Below, one piece after another: positions 14,025 to 21,418 of a DNA stretch of 25,489 bases (position 1 is its first letter; the number at the start of each line of letters is the position of its first letter). The DNA comes from a virus. Both the position numbers and the translations under genes were made by a program. The DNA lies in the IMG/VR virus record IMGVR_UViG_3300024518_002651, positions 1-25,489 of that record; one strand, written 5' to 3'. Under the pieces are notes generated by a model, which worked only from the letters and a program-made list of their open reading frames with translations, did no database searches and was not told where the DNA came from.

Positions 14025-15472
14025 GGCGCGGCGGCGACGGGCTCGGCCGGCTCGGCCGGTGGTGTCTCGGCGAGCTCGGCGGCGGCCGGCGGTAGCGCCG
14101 GGCGGCGCGGTGCGGCCGCTGCGGCGGAGAGGGTGGCGCGGGCGGCCTGGGCGCGCCAGCGGGCGACCTCTTGGGGGCTCGCGCCGTAGAGGGTCCAGAG
14201 GGCCTCGTTGGGCACGCCGAGGGTGCCGAGCTTGACGAGGGCGTCGACGAGCTCGCCGGTGCCTTTACTCTCGGGGTCTTTCCAGATGACCTCGAGGGAA
14301 TCGTCGGCGGCGCGGGCGTCGCCCATCGCGGCGAGGCCGAGGCGGGTGACCTCCTCCCATGACTCGCCGAACGAGAGGGCGCGCTTGGAGACCTTCGCGA
14401 CGAGGCCGGTCTCGGTGCTCTTGAGCGACTCGCCGGAGGGGAACGCGCCGGACTGGCCGAGGAGGTAGTGAGGCGGGGTTCTCGAGATGGCGGCGAGGTG
14501 TTGGACGTCGGCCTCGACGGCTTTGATGTACGGGCCGAGGTCGGTGGCGCCGAACTCGCCGAACTTTGTGCCGGCGTCCTCGGCGAGCCAGAGCTTGTCG
14601 ACGGCGGCGTTGAACGGCTCGACGGCCTTGTTGGTCTCAGGGTCGACGGGGATGTCCATGCCGGTCGCCCATCGCTGGCGGAACGCGGCGAACCGGGCGG
14701 CGGTGGCGCGCCCAAAGATGGTCTCGTTGATGCGGTCGTTGATGTCGGTGATGCCTCCGGCGAGCTCGCTGCGGCCGCGCCTCGACATCCTCGAACGATT
14801 CATGAACGGGACAATGCTGACGACCTCGAGGGGATGCTCGAACGAGGAGCCGGGGTCGCCGGGGTCGGCGTGGGGTTCCCATTGGCCGCCGGGCTCGCGG
14901 CGCCACTTGTGAACCATGGCCGGCGCGCCGACGACGCCGGAGTCGGCCTCGACCTCGCGGCGGTCCAACATGACGACGGCGTAGTCGACGCCGTCCTCGC
15001 TGTAGGCCTTGATCGCGGCGCGGCGGCGGCGGGCGTGGCCGCCGGCGAGCTCGACGAAACATTGGCCGGGGTCCTCGACGGAGATGACCGGGCGGTCGTC
15101 GGCGGTCTCGCCGGGCCACACCATGACGGCGGCCTCGCCTCCGACGAGGGCCTCGGTGTGAACTTCGCCGTGCTCGGCGTCGAGGGCGTTGGGTTGCCAG
15201 AGGGTGCGCCAGACGTCGAGGTCGGCGCCGGCCTCCTCGCCGAACCGGATGCCGACGACGGTGAGGCGCTCGGCAACCGCGTCGACGATGAGCTCGCACC
15301 AATTCGACCGGGCGAGCTTCATGAGCCGGAGAAACTCGGCGCGGGCGCCGGCGGGTGCGTCGGCGAGCGGATGGTCGCCGGTGTAGTACCGGTCGAAATG
15401 CTGGTGTCGGCGGGCTTGGTCGGCGAGCTTCTCGAGGAGGTGCTTGCGCCATTCGTCGGGGGTGCGAGCCAT
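14021..15472 (-). CDS. Portal protein (SPP1 gp6-like)
   Basis: A protein of about 483 residues forming the DNA entry ring at one capsid vertex. It contains YYTGDHPLA near the N-terminus, ARSNWCELIVDAVAERLTV, a central beta region, and the helical stem and crown region with GGITDINDRINETIFGR and AAISRTPPHYLLGQSGAFPS, all typical of the family. The C-terminus is Ala/Pro rich. I prefer the ATG at 15472 (MARTPDEWRKHLLEKL), because AGGA lies 8 nt upstream. An ATG three codons earlier at 15481 (MAPMART) is possible but has no ribosome site. The gene ends in ATGA. Confidence 0.92.
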   Translation of the reverse strand: MARTPDEWRKHLLEKLADQARRHQHFDRYYTGDHPLADAPAGARAEFLRLMKLARSNWCELIVDAVAERLTVVGIRFGEEAGADLDVWRTLWQPNALDAEHGEVHTEALVGGEAAVMVWPGETADDRPVISVEDPGQCFVELAGGHARRRRAAIKAYSEDGVDYAVVMLDRREVEADSGVVGAPAMVHKWRREPGGQWEPHADPGDPGSSFEHPLEVVSIVPFMNRSRMSRRGRSELAGGITDINDRINETIFGRATAARFAAFRQRWATGMDIPVDPETNKAVEPFNAAVDKLWLAEDAGTKFGEFGATDLGPYIKAVEADVQHLAAISRTPPHYLLGQSGAFPSGESLKSTETGLVAKVSKRALSFGESWEEVTRLGLAAMGDARAADDSLEVIWKDPESKGTGELVDALVKLGTLGVPNEALWTLYGASPQEVARWRAQAARATLSAAAAAPRRPALPPAAAELAETPPAEPAEPVAAAP

Positions 15473-15493
15473 GGGCGCCATCCTAGACGCCGC

Positions 15494-16144
15494 TCATTGT
15501 GGGCGGTTGCGGATGCCGTCGGCGAGGTCCTCGCCGGCGTTGTCGATCGGGCGGTGTTCGATCGTGGCCGGTAGGCCGGAGGTGTTGCGGCCGTGATGGT
15601 GCCAGAGCCAGGTGACCTCGTCGTCGTTGGCGGTGCCGCCGATGCGCGCCATGGCGTGGAACATCGGGAAGTCTTGAACGTCGAACGCGCCGGTGCCGCT
15701 GGCGTCGGCCTGGTAGCCGCCGGTCTCGCGCATGGCGGCGAGGACGACGTCGGTGCGGACCAGGAACGTGATCGGGACGGTGTGCGGCGCCTCGAGGTCG
15801 TAGGGGCGGCCTCGGAATTGTGGGATGGGGTCGGTGCCGCCGATGACGTCGAACCATGCCCAGACGAGACCGGCGCCGCTCTCGCCGGCGACGTCGAGGA
15901 GGTGCTCGAGGTGGTGGGGGAGGAGCTCGTCGTCGTCGTCGAGAAACGCGAGCCAGTCGGGCGAGGTGGCGGCGGCGGCGTAGATGCCGCGGTTGCGGGT
16001 CGCCCATGCGCCGGCGCCGGCGTGATCGTTGACGATGGTGATGCCGTCGGCGGGGTGTGTCTGCTCGGCGACCGAGGCGACCGCGCGGCCGAGCATGCGC
16101 GAGCGGCGCGGGATGGTCGGGATGACGACGTTGACGGAGCTCAT
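15494..16144 (-). CDS. GT-A fold (GT2-like) glycosyltransferase
   Basis: A 216-residue protein starting at 16144 (MSSVNVVIPTIPRRS), where ATGA overlaps the epimerase stop. The N-terminal VVIPTIPRR strand, SVAEQTHPADGITIVND and the AFLDDDDELLPHHLEHLL segment (DxD-type metal and nucleotide-sugar site at about 69-72) define a GT2 family enzyme. The later FDVQDFPMFHAMARIGG contains an Asp that may be the catalytic base. It would transfer a sugar from a nucleotide donor. An internal-looking upstream ATG at 16159 is less likely given the ATGA link. Acceptor unknown; the neighbouring epimerase may make the donor sugar. Confidence 0.88.
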   Translation of the reverse strand: MSSVNVVIPTIPRRSRMLGRAVASVAEQTHPADGITIVNDHAGAGAWATRNRGIYAAAATSPDWLAFLDDDDELLPHHLEHLLDVAGESGAGLVWAWFDVIGGTDPIPQFRGRPYDLEAPHTVPITFLVRTDVVLAAMRETGGYQADASGTGAFDVQDFPMFHAMARIGGTANDDEVTWLWHHHGRNTSGLPATIEHRPIDNAGEDLADGIRNRPQ

Positions 16145-17139
16145 GCCATCGCCTCCCATCGGGCGCGCTCGGAGAGGATGGCGCGGGCGATGCCGTCCTC
16201 GAGGGGGACGGTGAGCTCGTAGAGGCGGCGGAGCTCGTCGGTCGAGCCGACGCGCCAGCGGGCGCCGACGGGCTTGTCGAGGTCGTGCTCGAGGACGGGG
16301 GTGTAGCCGGCGGCGGAGCACACCATGGCGGCGAGCTCGTTGAAGGTGACCGGGCGGCCGGTGCAGATGTTGAGCGGGCCGTCGAGGCCGACCTCGGCGG
16401 CGGCGAGGGTGGCGCCGACGATGTCGTCGACGTGGACGAAGTCGCGCGCCTGGTCGCCGTCGCCCCATACGGCGAACGGTGCGACGCCGGGCTCGCCGTT
16501 GCCGGCGCCGAGGAGGGCGCGCTCGACGAACGCGCCGAACGGGTAGTCGGTGCTCTGATCGGAGCCGTAGCCGGAGAACGGGCGGAGGACGGTGACGGGA
16601 ACGCCGTCGGCGCGGACCTCGCCGGCCATGCGCTCGCCGACGAGCTTGGTGTAGCCGTAGGTGGCGTCGGGGGCGAACACGATGTCGGCGGCGGGGTCGA
16701 GGTGGCGCTCCTCGAGGCGGAGCTCGGTGCGGCCGTCCTGCCAGGCGAGCGGGTAGGCGGCGGACGAGCTGTAGTAGATGACGCGGCCGGGCCGGGTGCG
16801 GAGCGCCCATCGCCAGAGGGCGGCGTCGAGCTCGAGGTTGTAGGCGCCGACGTGCGCTGGTGTGCGCTCGATGCCGAGGCGGCCGCCGATACGGGCGGCG
16901 CAATGGACGGCGAGGTCGACGCGGCCGAGGTCGATGCGGTCGTCGGCGAGGACCAGGGCGTCGAGCTCGTGCCAGCTCGAGCCGTCGGCCGGCGTGCCCT
17001 CGTGCTCGATCATGTGAGGACCTCGTCGTCGCGCGATGTCGATGGCGGTGACCTCGTAGCTACGGCGGCGGAGGGCGGCGGTGATGTGGCGGCCGATGAA
17101 ACCGGCGGCGCCGGTGACGAGGGCGGTGCGGTAGGTCAT
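16141..17139 (-). CDS. NAD-dependent nucleotide-sugar epimerase or dehydratase (extended SDR)
   Basis: A 332-residue protein starting at 17139 (MTYRTALVTGAAGFIG). It has the GxxGxxG cofactor motif at 10-16 (GAAGFIG), an LAVHCAA strand, the catalytic YxxxK at Y161-K165 (YGYTK) with nearby Ser at 124-126 (YYSSS), and the substrate-side motifs VLRPFSGYG and DFVHVDDIVGA. These define the extended short-chain dehydrogenase family that converts UDP-, GDP- or dTDP-sugars. Substrate cannot be told. Start is fused to the methyltransferase stop by ATGA. Residues 43-48 (MIEHEG) are encoded inside a 37-bp repeat that also occurs 787 bp upstream in the reading direction. Confidence 0.92.
   Translation of the reverse strand: MTYRTALVTGAAGFIGRHITAALRRRSYEVTAIDIARRRGPHMIEHEGTPADGSSWHELDALVLADDRIDLGRVDLAVHCAARIGGRLGIERTPAHVGAYNLELDAALWRWALRTRPGRVIYYSSSAAYPLAWQDGRTELRLEERHLDPAADIVFAPDATYGYTKLVGERMAGEVRADGVPVTVLRPFSGYGSDQSTDYPFGAFVERALLGAGNGEPGVAPFAVWGDGDQARDFVHVDDIVGATLAAAEVGLDGPLNICTGRPVTFNELAAMVCSAAGYTPVLEHDLDKPVGARWRVGSTDELRRLYELTVPLEDGIARAILSERARWEAMA
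16995..17031. repeat. 37-bp direct repeat, copy 1
   Basis: Exact match to 17782-17818 at an offset of 787 bp. This copy is inside the epimerase gene, in the frame RRRGPHMIEHEG. The two copies bracket the methyltransferase gene at 17136-17771 plus the first part of the epimerase gene. Both contain ATGATCGAGCACGAGGGC on the minus strand. Confidence 0.9.
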
Positions 17140-17771
17140 GGTGTGTGCTCCTTGATGGCGGTGACGATGACGGTGTTGTCGAGCTCGTCGACGGTGATGG
17201 TGAGCCAGCCGGCGCCGCGGACGGCGGCGGCGAACGAGCCGTCGGGCCATGCCCAGAGGTGGCCCTCAGAATGGCCGACGGCGGTCTCGCCTCGAGGTAC
17301 GGACGCGACGAGGCCGATGACGGCCGGGTCGCCGGCGAGCTCGGCGAGGACCTCGACGGGGTCGATGAGGTGCTCGAGGACCTCGAGGAGGGTGACGACG
17401 TAGCGGTCGCCGGCGCCGGCGGCGGGCGGTCGGGCGCCGTCGACGCCGGTGACGAGGACGTCGATGAGGTCGCGGTTGAACACGGCGACGCCGCGGTCGC
17501 CGGCGCCGGCGACGTTGGCCGGCGTGAAGTCGTAGCCGTAGAGGACGACGCCGGCGGTGACGGTGGGCTCGACGAGCTCAAGGAAACCGCCGTCGCCGGC
17601 GCCGATGTCGACGAGGGTGTCGGCGCCGGTGTACTCGAGGAGGGTGGTGGCGCGGTCGGCGGCGAGTTCGAGGCGGGGCCGGTGGACGGGGTCCTCGAGG
17701 TGGCGGGCTCGAGCTCGGCCGGCGTGCCATTCGCGGGTCGACCATTCGGCGGGGCCGGTGGTGCGGGTCAT
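17136..17771 (-). CDS. Class I SAM-dependent methyltransferase, second of two
   Basis: A 211-residue protein starting at 17771 (MTRTTGPAEWSTREWHA). Motif I is LVDIGAGDGGFLE at about 53-65; motif II-like YGYDFTPANV follows at 79-88; TLLEVLEHLIDPVEVLAE at about 128-144 is the post-III segment common in small-molecule and sugar methyltransferases. The ASVPRG and HLWAWPDGSF segments fit this group. Both ends have ATGA overlaps. Substrate likely a sugar or metabolite given the glycosyltransferases next to it, but this is inferred. It is bracketed by the 37-bp repeat, which suggests it was gained or moved as a unit. Confidence 0.85.
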   Translation of the reverse strand: MTRTTGPAEWSTREWHAGRARARHLEDPVHRPRLELAADRATTLLEYTGADTLVDIGAGDGGFLELVEPTVTAGVVLYGYDFTPANVAGAGDRGVAVFNRDLIDVLVTGVDGARPPAAGAGDRYVVTLLEVLEHLIDPVEVLAELAGDPAVIGLVASVPRGETAVGHSEGHLWAWPDGSFAAAVRGAGWLTITVDELDNTVIVTAIKEHTP

Positions 17772-17800
17772 GCCGCGACCATGCCCTCGTGCTCGATCAT
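17768..17800 (-). CDS. Ten-residue coupled mini-ORF between two methyltransferases
   Basis: Reads MIEHEGMVAA. Its ATGA at 17797-17800 overlaps the stop of the first methyltransferase, and its TGA at 17768 lies in the ATGA start of the second. The first part is encoded by the 37-bp repeat shared with the epimerase. It could be a relay that carries ribosomes from one gene to the next, a remnant left by recombination, or chance. No function can be given to the peptide. Confidence 0.35.
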   Translation of the reverse strand: MIEHEGMVAA

Positions 17801-17818
17801 GTGAGGACCTCGTCGTCG
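17782..17818. repeat. 37-bp direct repeat, copy 2
   Basis: Exact match to 16995-17031. This copy forms the last codons of the first methyltransferase (DDEVLT then stop) and the start of the mini-ORF, a different reading frame from copy 1. Confidence 0.9.
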
Positions 17819-18483
17819 TTGGGGCCGCCGACGAGGAGCTCGAGGATGCGGGCGGCGAGGGGCTCGAGGATGCGGTCGACCATGGGCTCGGGGCCGACGG
17901 TGGCGGTGTGAATCTGGCATCGGAACGGGTGCGGCCAGTCGGCGACGTCGTAGTCGAGCTCGATGTAGTCGCGGGGCGCCCAGCCGGCGAGGTCGAGCAT
18001 GCCGCGCACGGCGTCGGCGTCCCATCGCCAGACGTGCTCGGGGTTGATGCCGGCGGGCTCGGCGAGGGGTGTTGAGAGGACGAGGCCGGTGCCGGCGCGG
18101 CGGGCGGCGCGGAGGAGCTCGAGGGGGTCGTCGACGTGCTCGAGTATCTCGCCGAGGATGACGACGTCGGCGTCCTGGCCGTCGAGCTCGGCGAGGAGCT
18201 CGAGGGCCGGCGTGCCGGGATGTGTGACCGGGGCGTCGGGTGCGAGGTCGCCGGTGACGAGGCCGCCGGCGGCGACGTTCGTGGCGATCTGAAACGCGGC
18301 GACGCGGTTGCCGGCGGCGGGGTCGACGACGAGACCGGGGTTGGGGAACCGGGAGCGGGCGAGGTCGACGGTGAGGCGGACGCGGAGCCGGTGCTCGGCC
18401 CATCGGTCGGCGTCGTTGTGGTGGGCGTAGAGCTCGGCGAGCTCGTCGGCGGTCGGGTTGGGTCGGAGGCGTTCGATGAGCAT
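17797..18483 (-). CDS. Class I SAM-dependent methyltransferase, first of two
   Basis: A 228-residue protein starting at 18483 (MLIERLRPNPTADELAEL), 4 bp after the previous TAA. Motif I is VVDPAAGNRVAAFQIA at about 52-67, and VILGEILEHVDDPLELLRA at about 108-126 is the post-III helix entry. Then LVLSTPLAEPAGINPEHV resembles the methyltransferase-23 group, where the Asn-Pro-Glu-His segment lines the active site. The role is probably methylation of a sugar or small molecule in the glycan block. It shares general class but little visible sequence with the second enzyme, so the two do not look like a recent duplication. Confidence 0.82.
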   Translation of the reverse strand: MLIERLRPNPTADELAELYAHHNDADRWAEHRLRVRLTVDLARSRFPNPGLVVDPAAGNRVAAFQIATNVAAGGLVTGDLAPDAPVTHPGTPALELLAELDGQDADVVILGEILEHVDDPLELLRAARRAGTGLVLSTPLAEPAGINPEHVWRWDADAVRGMLDLAGWAPRDYIELDYDVADWPHPFRCQIHTATVGPEPMVDRILEPLAARILELLVGGPNDDEVLT

Positions 18484-18487
18484 GGGC

Positions 18488-19030
18488 TTAGACCTCGCCG
18501 TCGCCGGGGTCGTCGCCGATGAGCTGCTCGGCGCCGGCGATGACGTCGTCGATGGCTAGCGCGAGCTGCTCGGCCGCCGCGCCGCCGGCGTTCTGGGCGG
18601 CGGTCGTCCAGAGGCCATGGCGGCGGAGGATGGCGGCGAACTCCTCGAAATCGTGCGGCCTGATCTTGAGGACGTGCTCGCCGGTGTCCTCGTCGCGGGT
18701 CGCTCGGCAATGCATGAGCTCGTGGTCGACGAGGGCGCGGCGTTTGTCGTCGTCGAGGACCTGCCAGATGGTCTCGGGGACCTCGATGACGAACAGGGGC
18801 CGCGGGGACTCGGTGACGTTGCCGGCGTGGCGCTTGAGGTCGCCGAGGACGGCGCCCATGCCTCCGACGCGGCGAGCGGAGCCGAGGACGATGCGGCCGC
18901 CATGGGTCGCCGGCTTGTCGCGGAACAGGTACTCGATACGGACGCCGCGGAGGTGGGCGTGGTCGGGTTCGTTGGCGACGAGGTCGTCGCCGATCTTGGC
19001 GACGTCGGCGGCTTTGCGGTAGGCGGTCAT
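18488..19030 (-). CDS. Putative zinc metallopeptidase of the phage metallopeptidase type
   Basis: A 180-residue protein starting at 19030 (MTAYRKAADVAKIGDD) by ATGA overlap. It carries a HEXXH zinc motif at 103-107 (HELMH), preceded by a helix (DDDKRRALVD) and followed by RPHDFEEFAAILRRHG, where His126 and Glu129 or Glu130 could complete the site. An N-terminal strand IEYLFRDKP and FVIEVPETIW fit a small protein family seen in phages and mobile elements with the motif order strand, HEXXH, HDFEEF. Enzymatic activity is inferred only. Its place inside a glycosylation block is curious. Confidence 0.75.
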   Translation of the reverse strand: MTAYRKAADVAKIGDDLVANEPDHAHLRGVRIEYLFRDKPATHGGRIVLGSARRVGGMGAVLGDLKRHAGNVTESPRPLFVIEVPETIWQVLDDDKRRALVDHELMHCRATRDEDTGEHVLKIRPHDFEEFAAILRRHGLWTTAAQNAGGAAAEQLALAIDDVIAGAEQLIGDDPGDGEV

Positions 19031-19857
19031 GACGGGCCTCCTTGGCCTGGCTGGGTGACGAGCTGCTCGAGGCGGCGGAGCTCGGCCAACATGACCGGCT
19101 CGAGGGCTTGCATGGCGGCGGGGTGGAGCTCGGCGAGGTAGGTACGGAACCGGGCCTCGTCGGCGGCGTAGAGCTCGGGGTCGTTGACCTCGACGTAGCC
19201 GGCGTCGAGCTTGGCGGTGCCGGCGGTCGGGTGTAGGTGCTCGATGACGACGTCGTCGAGATAGGTGAGGGTGCCGAGCTCTCGGCCGAGGCGGAGCCAG
19301 TAGTCGTCGAGATAGAGGTGAACCATGCCGGGCGGGACGTAGTAGCCGAGGGCGTCGATGATGCGGGCGTCGATGCTGACGGCGGTGGGGAGCTGGGCGC
19401 CGCGGACGAGGTCGTTGCCGTAGACGACGGCGAACGGTCGCCGGCGGTGAGCGTTGGCGACGCGCTCATCCCATGCGCTCGAGCGGGGCCGGTGGTCGTC
19501 GCCCATGAACCCGACGCCGATGCGGCCGTCGGTGGCGAACAACGGGGCGACCTCGTTGAGGGTGCCGCCGAGGCGGAGGCGGGGGCCGACGAGGAGCGAG
19601 GCGTATTCGGGGAGGGCGTCGCCGGAGGGGCCGACGACGTCAACGTAGCCGTCGAGGGCGGGGTCGTCGTCGTCGACGATGATGACGAGCTCGGCCGCCG
19701 GCGCGAGCTCGGACGGGTAGGCGGTCTGCGTCCAGGCGGCGAGGAGCTCGACGATGTTGCCGGGCCGGCCGCGGGTCGGGACGAGGTAGACGAGCGGCGC
19801 CTCGAGCTCGGCGGCGAGCTCGGCGGCGTCGAGGCGGAACCGGTCGAGGGTCGTCAT
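19027..19857 (-). CDS. GT-A fold glycosyltransferase
   Basis: A 276-residue protein starting at 19857 (MTTLDRFRLDAAELAAEL) by ATGA overlap. The core contains PLVYLVPTRGRPGNIVELL (donor-binding entry), LVIIVDDDDPAL at about 58-68 (metal-binding acidic cluster), FMGDDHRP at about 118-124 and YLDDYWLRLG at about 182-191. This pattern is of phage-type GT-A enzymes that use nucleotide sugars. The acceptor is not known. The C-terminal 70 residues are helical and could bind a partner. Confidence 0.8.
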   Translation of the reverse strand: MTTLDRFRLDAAELAAELEAPLVYLVPTRGRPGNIVELLAAWTQTAYPSELAPAAELVIIVDDDDPALDGYVDVVGPSGDALPEYASLLVGPRLRLGGTLNEVAPLFATDGRIGVGFMGDDHRPRSSAWDERVANAHRRRPFAVVYGNDLVRGAQLPTAVSIDARIIDALGYYVPPGMVHLYLDDYWLRLGRELGTLTYLDDVVIEHLHPTAGTAKLDAGYVEVNDPELYAADEARFRTYLAELHPAAMQALEPVMLAELRRLEQLVTQPGQGGPS

Positions 19858-20255
19858 GAGCTCGCGACCTCCTCGCCGGGCGACGGCGTCGAGGCGGGCG
19901 GGAGCTCGTCGAGGCGGTGCAGGACGCCGGAGCCGGAACACTCCTCGCAGGTGACGAGGGTGCCGGGCTGGCCGCCGTCGACGACGCGGCGGCCGGGCTG
20001 GTTCGCGATGACGAGCTCGAGGTCGGCGAGGAGCTTGCCGACGACGCCGGTGATGAGCTCGTCGTAGTCATCCCATCGAACCGGGACCGAGCGAACGAGG
20101 TCGGGCGGTCGCTGGGCGGTGGCGAGCTCGAGGAGCTTGACGACCTGCTCGTCGAGCGGCCGGTCGATGCGCGGGTCGCGGGCGAGGTGGACGAAACCGC
20201 CGGCGGCGGCGACGGCGCGCTCGAGCTCACCGATGTCGGTGCGGGTGCGGGTCAT
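19854..20255 (-). CDS. Small protein with a DnaJ-like CxxCxGxG element
   Basis: A 133-residue protein starting at 20255 (MTRTRTDIGELERAVAAA) by ATGA overlap, with AAGGAG just upstream inside the previous gene. The body is helical (DELITGVVGKLLADLELV). Near the C-terminus is VTCEECSGSGVLHRL, one copy of the CxxCxGxG knuckle known from DnaJ zinc fingers, where several copies normally occur. A single copy would need a partner to bind zinc. No family is recognised. It sits between two glycosyltransferases. Confidence 0.7.
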   Translation of the reverse strand: MTRTRTDIGELERAVAAAGGFVHLARDPRIDRPLDEQVVKLLELATAQRPPDLVRSVPVRWDDYDELITGVVGKLLADLELVIANQPGRRVVDGGQPGTLVTCEECSGSGVLHRLDELPPASTPSPGEEVASS

Positions 20256-21418
20256 TGGTCTGTTCTCCTTGTGCTGTTGTCGAGGGCTTGGCGGTAGGCG
20301 GCGAGGTGCTCGTCGACGTGGTCCTCGACGAGGAGGCCGCGGGCGGTCTCGCGGCCGGCGGCGGCGAGGGTGGCGCGGTGGTCGTCGTCGCCGACGAGGC
20401 GGTCGAGGTGGCGGAGCCAGTCGCGGGGCTTGGCGGCGATGACGCCGGCGCCGCGCCGCTCGAGCTCGCAATATTCGCCGGTCGGTGACGCGATGAACGG
20501 AACGCCGAGCGCGGCCCATTCGAGGCCTTTGAGCCAGCTCTTGGCCTCGTTGAAGGTGGAGAGCTCGAGCGGGACGATGCCGACGTCGAGGAGGGCCATG
20601 CCGCGCGGGTACTGCGTGAGGAGCTCGAGCCAGCCGCGGGTGTGGGCGAGCGGGACGTCGCGGAGGTCGAGGCCGGCGGCGACGCGGGTGTCGTGCTCAC
20701 CAATGACGTGCATGGGGAGCCGGTGCTTGCGGAGGACGTTGCCGACGGCGCCGCGGGTGACCTGTAGGTCGGCGGGGTGCGTGTTGACCGAACCGGACCA
20801 GCCGACCTTGACGGCGGCGTCGATCGAGCCGGGCTCGAGGCGGGGGCGGACGTACAGGTATCGGCGCGGGACGTAGTTGCGGACGACGGCGACGCGGCCA
20901 TGGCGGCCGTATCGGGCGGCGAGCGCCGGCGTTGACACGATGACGAGGTCGGCGAGCTCGGCGGCGGCGGCGAGGTGTTCCCAGGAGCGGCCGCCGTTGC
21001 GGAACTCGTAGGCCGGGTGAACGGTGCGGTGCGCGATGTTGCGGCGGTGAATGGTCTCGAAATCGTCGTCGGTCTCGACGGCGACGGCGAGGCCTCGAGC
21101 CTGTAGGAGCCGGATGACCTCGACGAGCTGGCGGGTGAGCGGCCGTTGCATGATGACGAGGTCGGCGTCGGGGACGGCGTTGAGGCCGACGATGGCGGCG
21201 GTGCCGTCGGCGAGGTAGCGGGCGAGCATGTTGTCATTGGCCGGCGGCGGGACATCGGCGCGACATCGGAGCTGTGTGTCGAACTCGGAGCCGGCGCGCT
21301 CGGGGAGGACGAGGTTGACCTCGAGGTCGGCGCTCTGCATGTCGAGCGCCTCGAGGGGCCAGATGAGCCGGTAGTGACCGCAACCGCCGGCGTCGGCCGC
21401 GATCGCGTGAACCTTCAT
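20252..21418 (-). CDS. GT-B fold (GT4-like) glycosyltransferase
   Basis: A 388-residue protein starting at 21418 (MKVHAIAADAGGCGHYR) by ATGA overlap. It has an N-terminal Rossmann-type entry with GGCGHYRLIWPLEAL, an AVETDDDFETIH segment at about 113-124, VGWSGSVNTHPADL at about 205-218, and the GT4-type donor region VPLELSTFNEAKSWLKGLEW then ALGVPFIASPTGEY at about 282-316, with the conserved Glu in FNEAK. This pattern matches retaining GT-B enzymes. Such genes are seen in actinophages and can glycosylate virion proteins. Substrate inferred, not shown. Confidence 0.87.
   Translation of the reverse strand: MKVHAIAADAGGCGHYRLIWPLEALDMQSADLEVNLVLPERAGSEFDTQLRCRADVPPPANDNMLARYLADGTAAIVGLNAVPDADLVIMQRPLTRQLVEVIRLLQARGLAVAVETDDDFETIHRRNIAHRTVHPAYEFRNGGRSWEHLAAAAELADLVIVSTPALAARYGRHGRVAVVRNYVPRRYLYVRPRLEPGSIDAAVKVGWSGSVNTHPADLQVTRGAVGNVLRKHRLPMHVIGEHDTRVAAGLDLRDVPLAHTRGWLELLTQYPRGMALLDVGIVPLELSTFNEAKSWLKGLEWAALGVPFIASPTGEYCELERRGAGVIAAKPRDWLRHLDRLVGDDDHRATLAAAGRETARGLLVEDHVDEHLAAYRQALDNSTRRTDQ

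Noticed and set aside
15483-15497. Four-codon coupled ORF MSGV between glycosyltransferase and portal
   Set aside because: It starts with ATGA on the glycosyltransferase stop, but is too short to support and does not overlap the portal start.
16141-18483. Two methyltransferases as a recent tandem duplication
   Set aside because: Their motifs I and post-III share only class features and no long DNA match is seen apart from the 37-bp repeat at the edge.
17136-19643. 835-codon minus-strand frame as one protein
   Set aside because: Only the last 211 codons encode the methyltransferase. The rest is an out-of-frame shadow of the glycosyltransferase, metallopeptidase-like and first methyltransferase genes.
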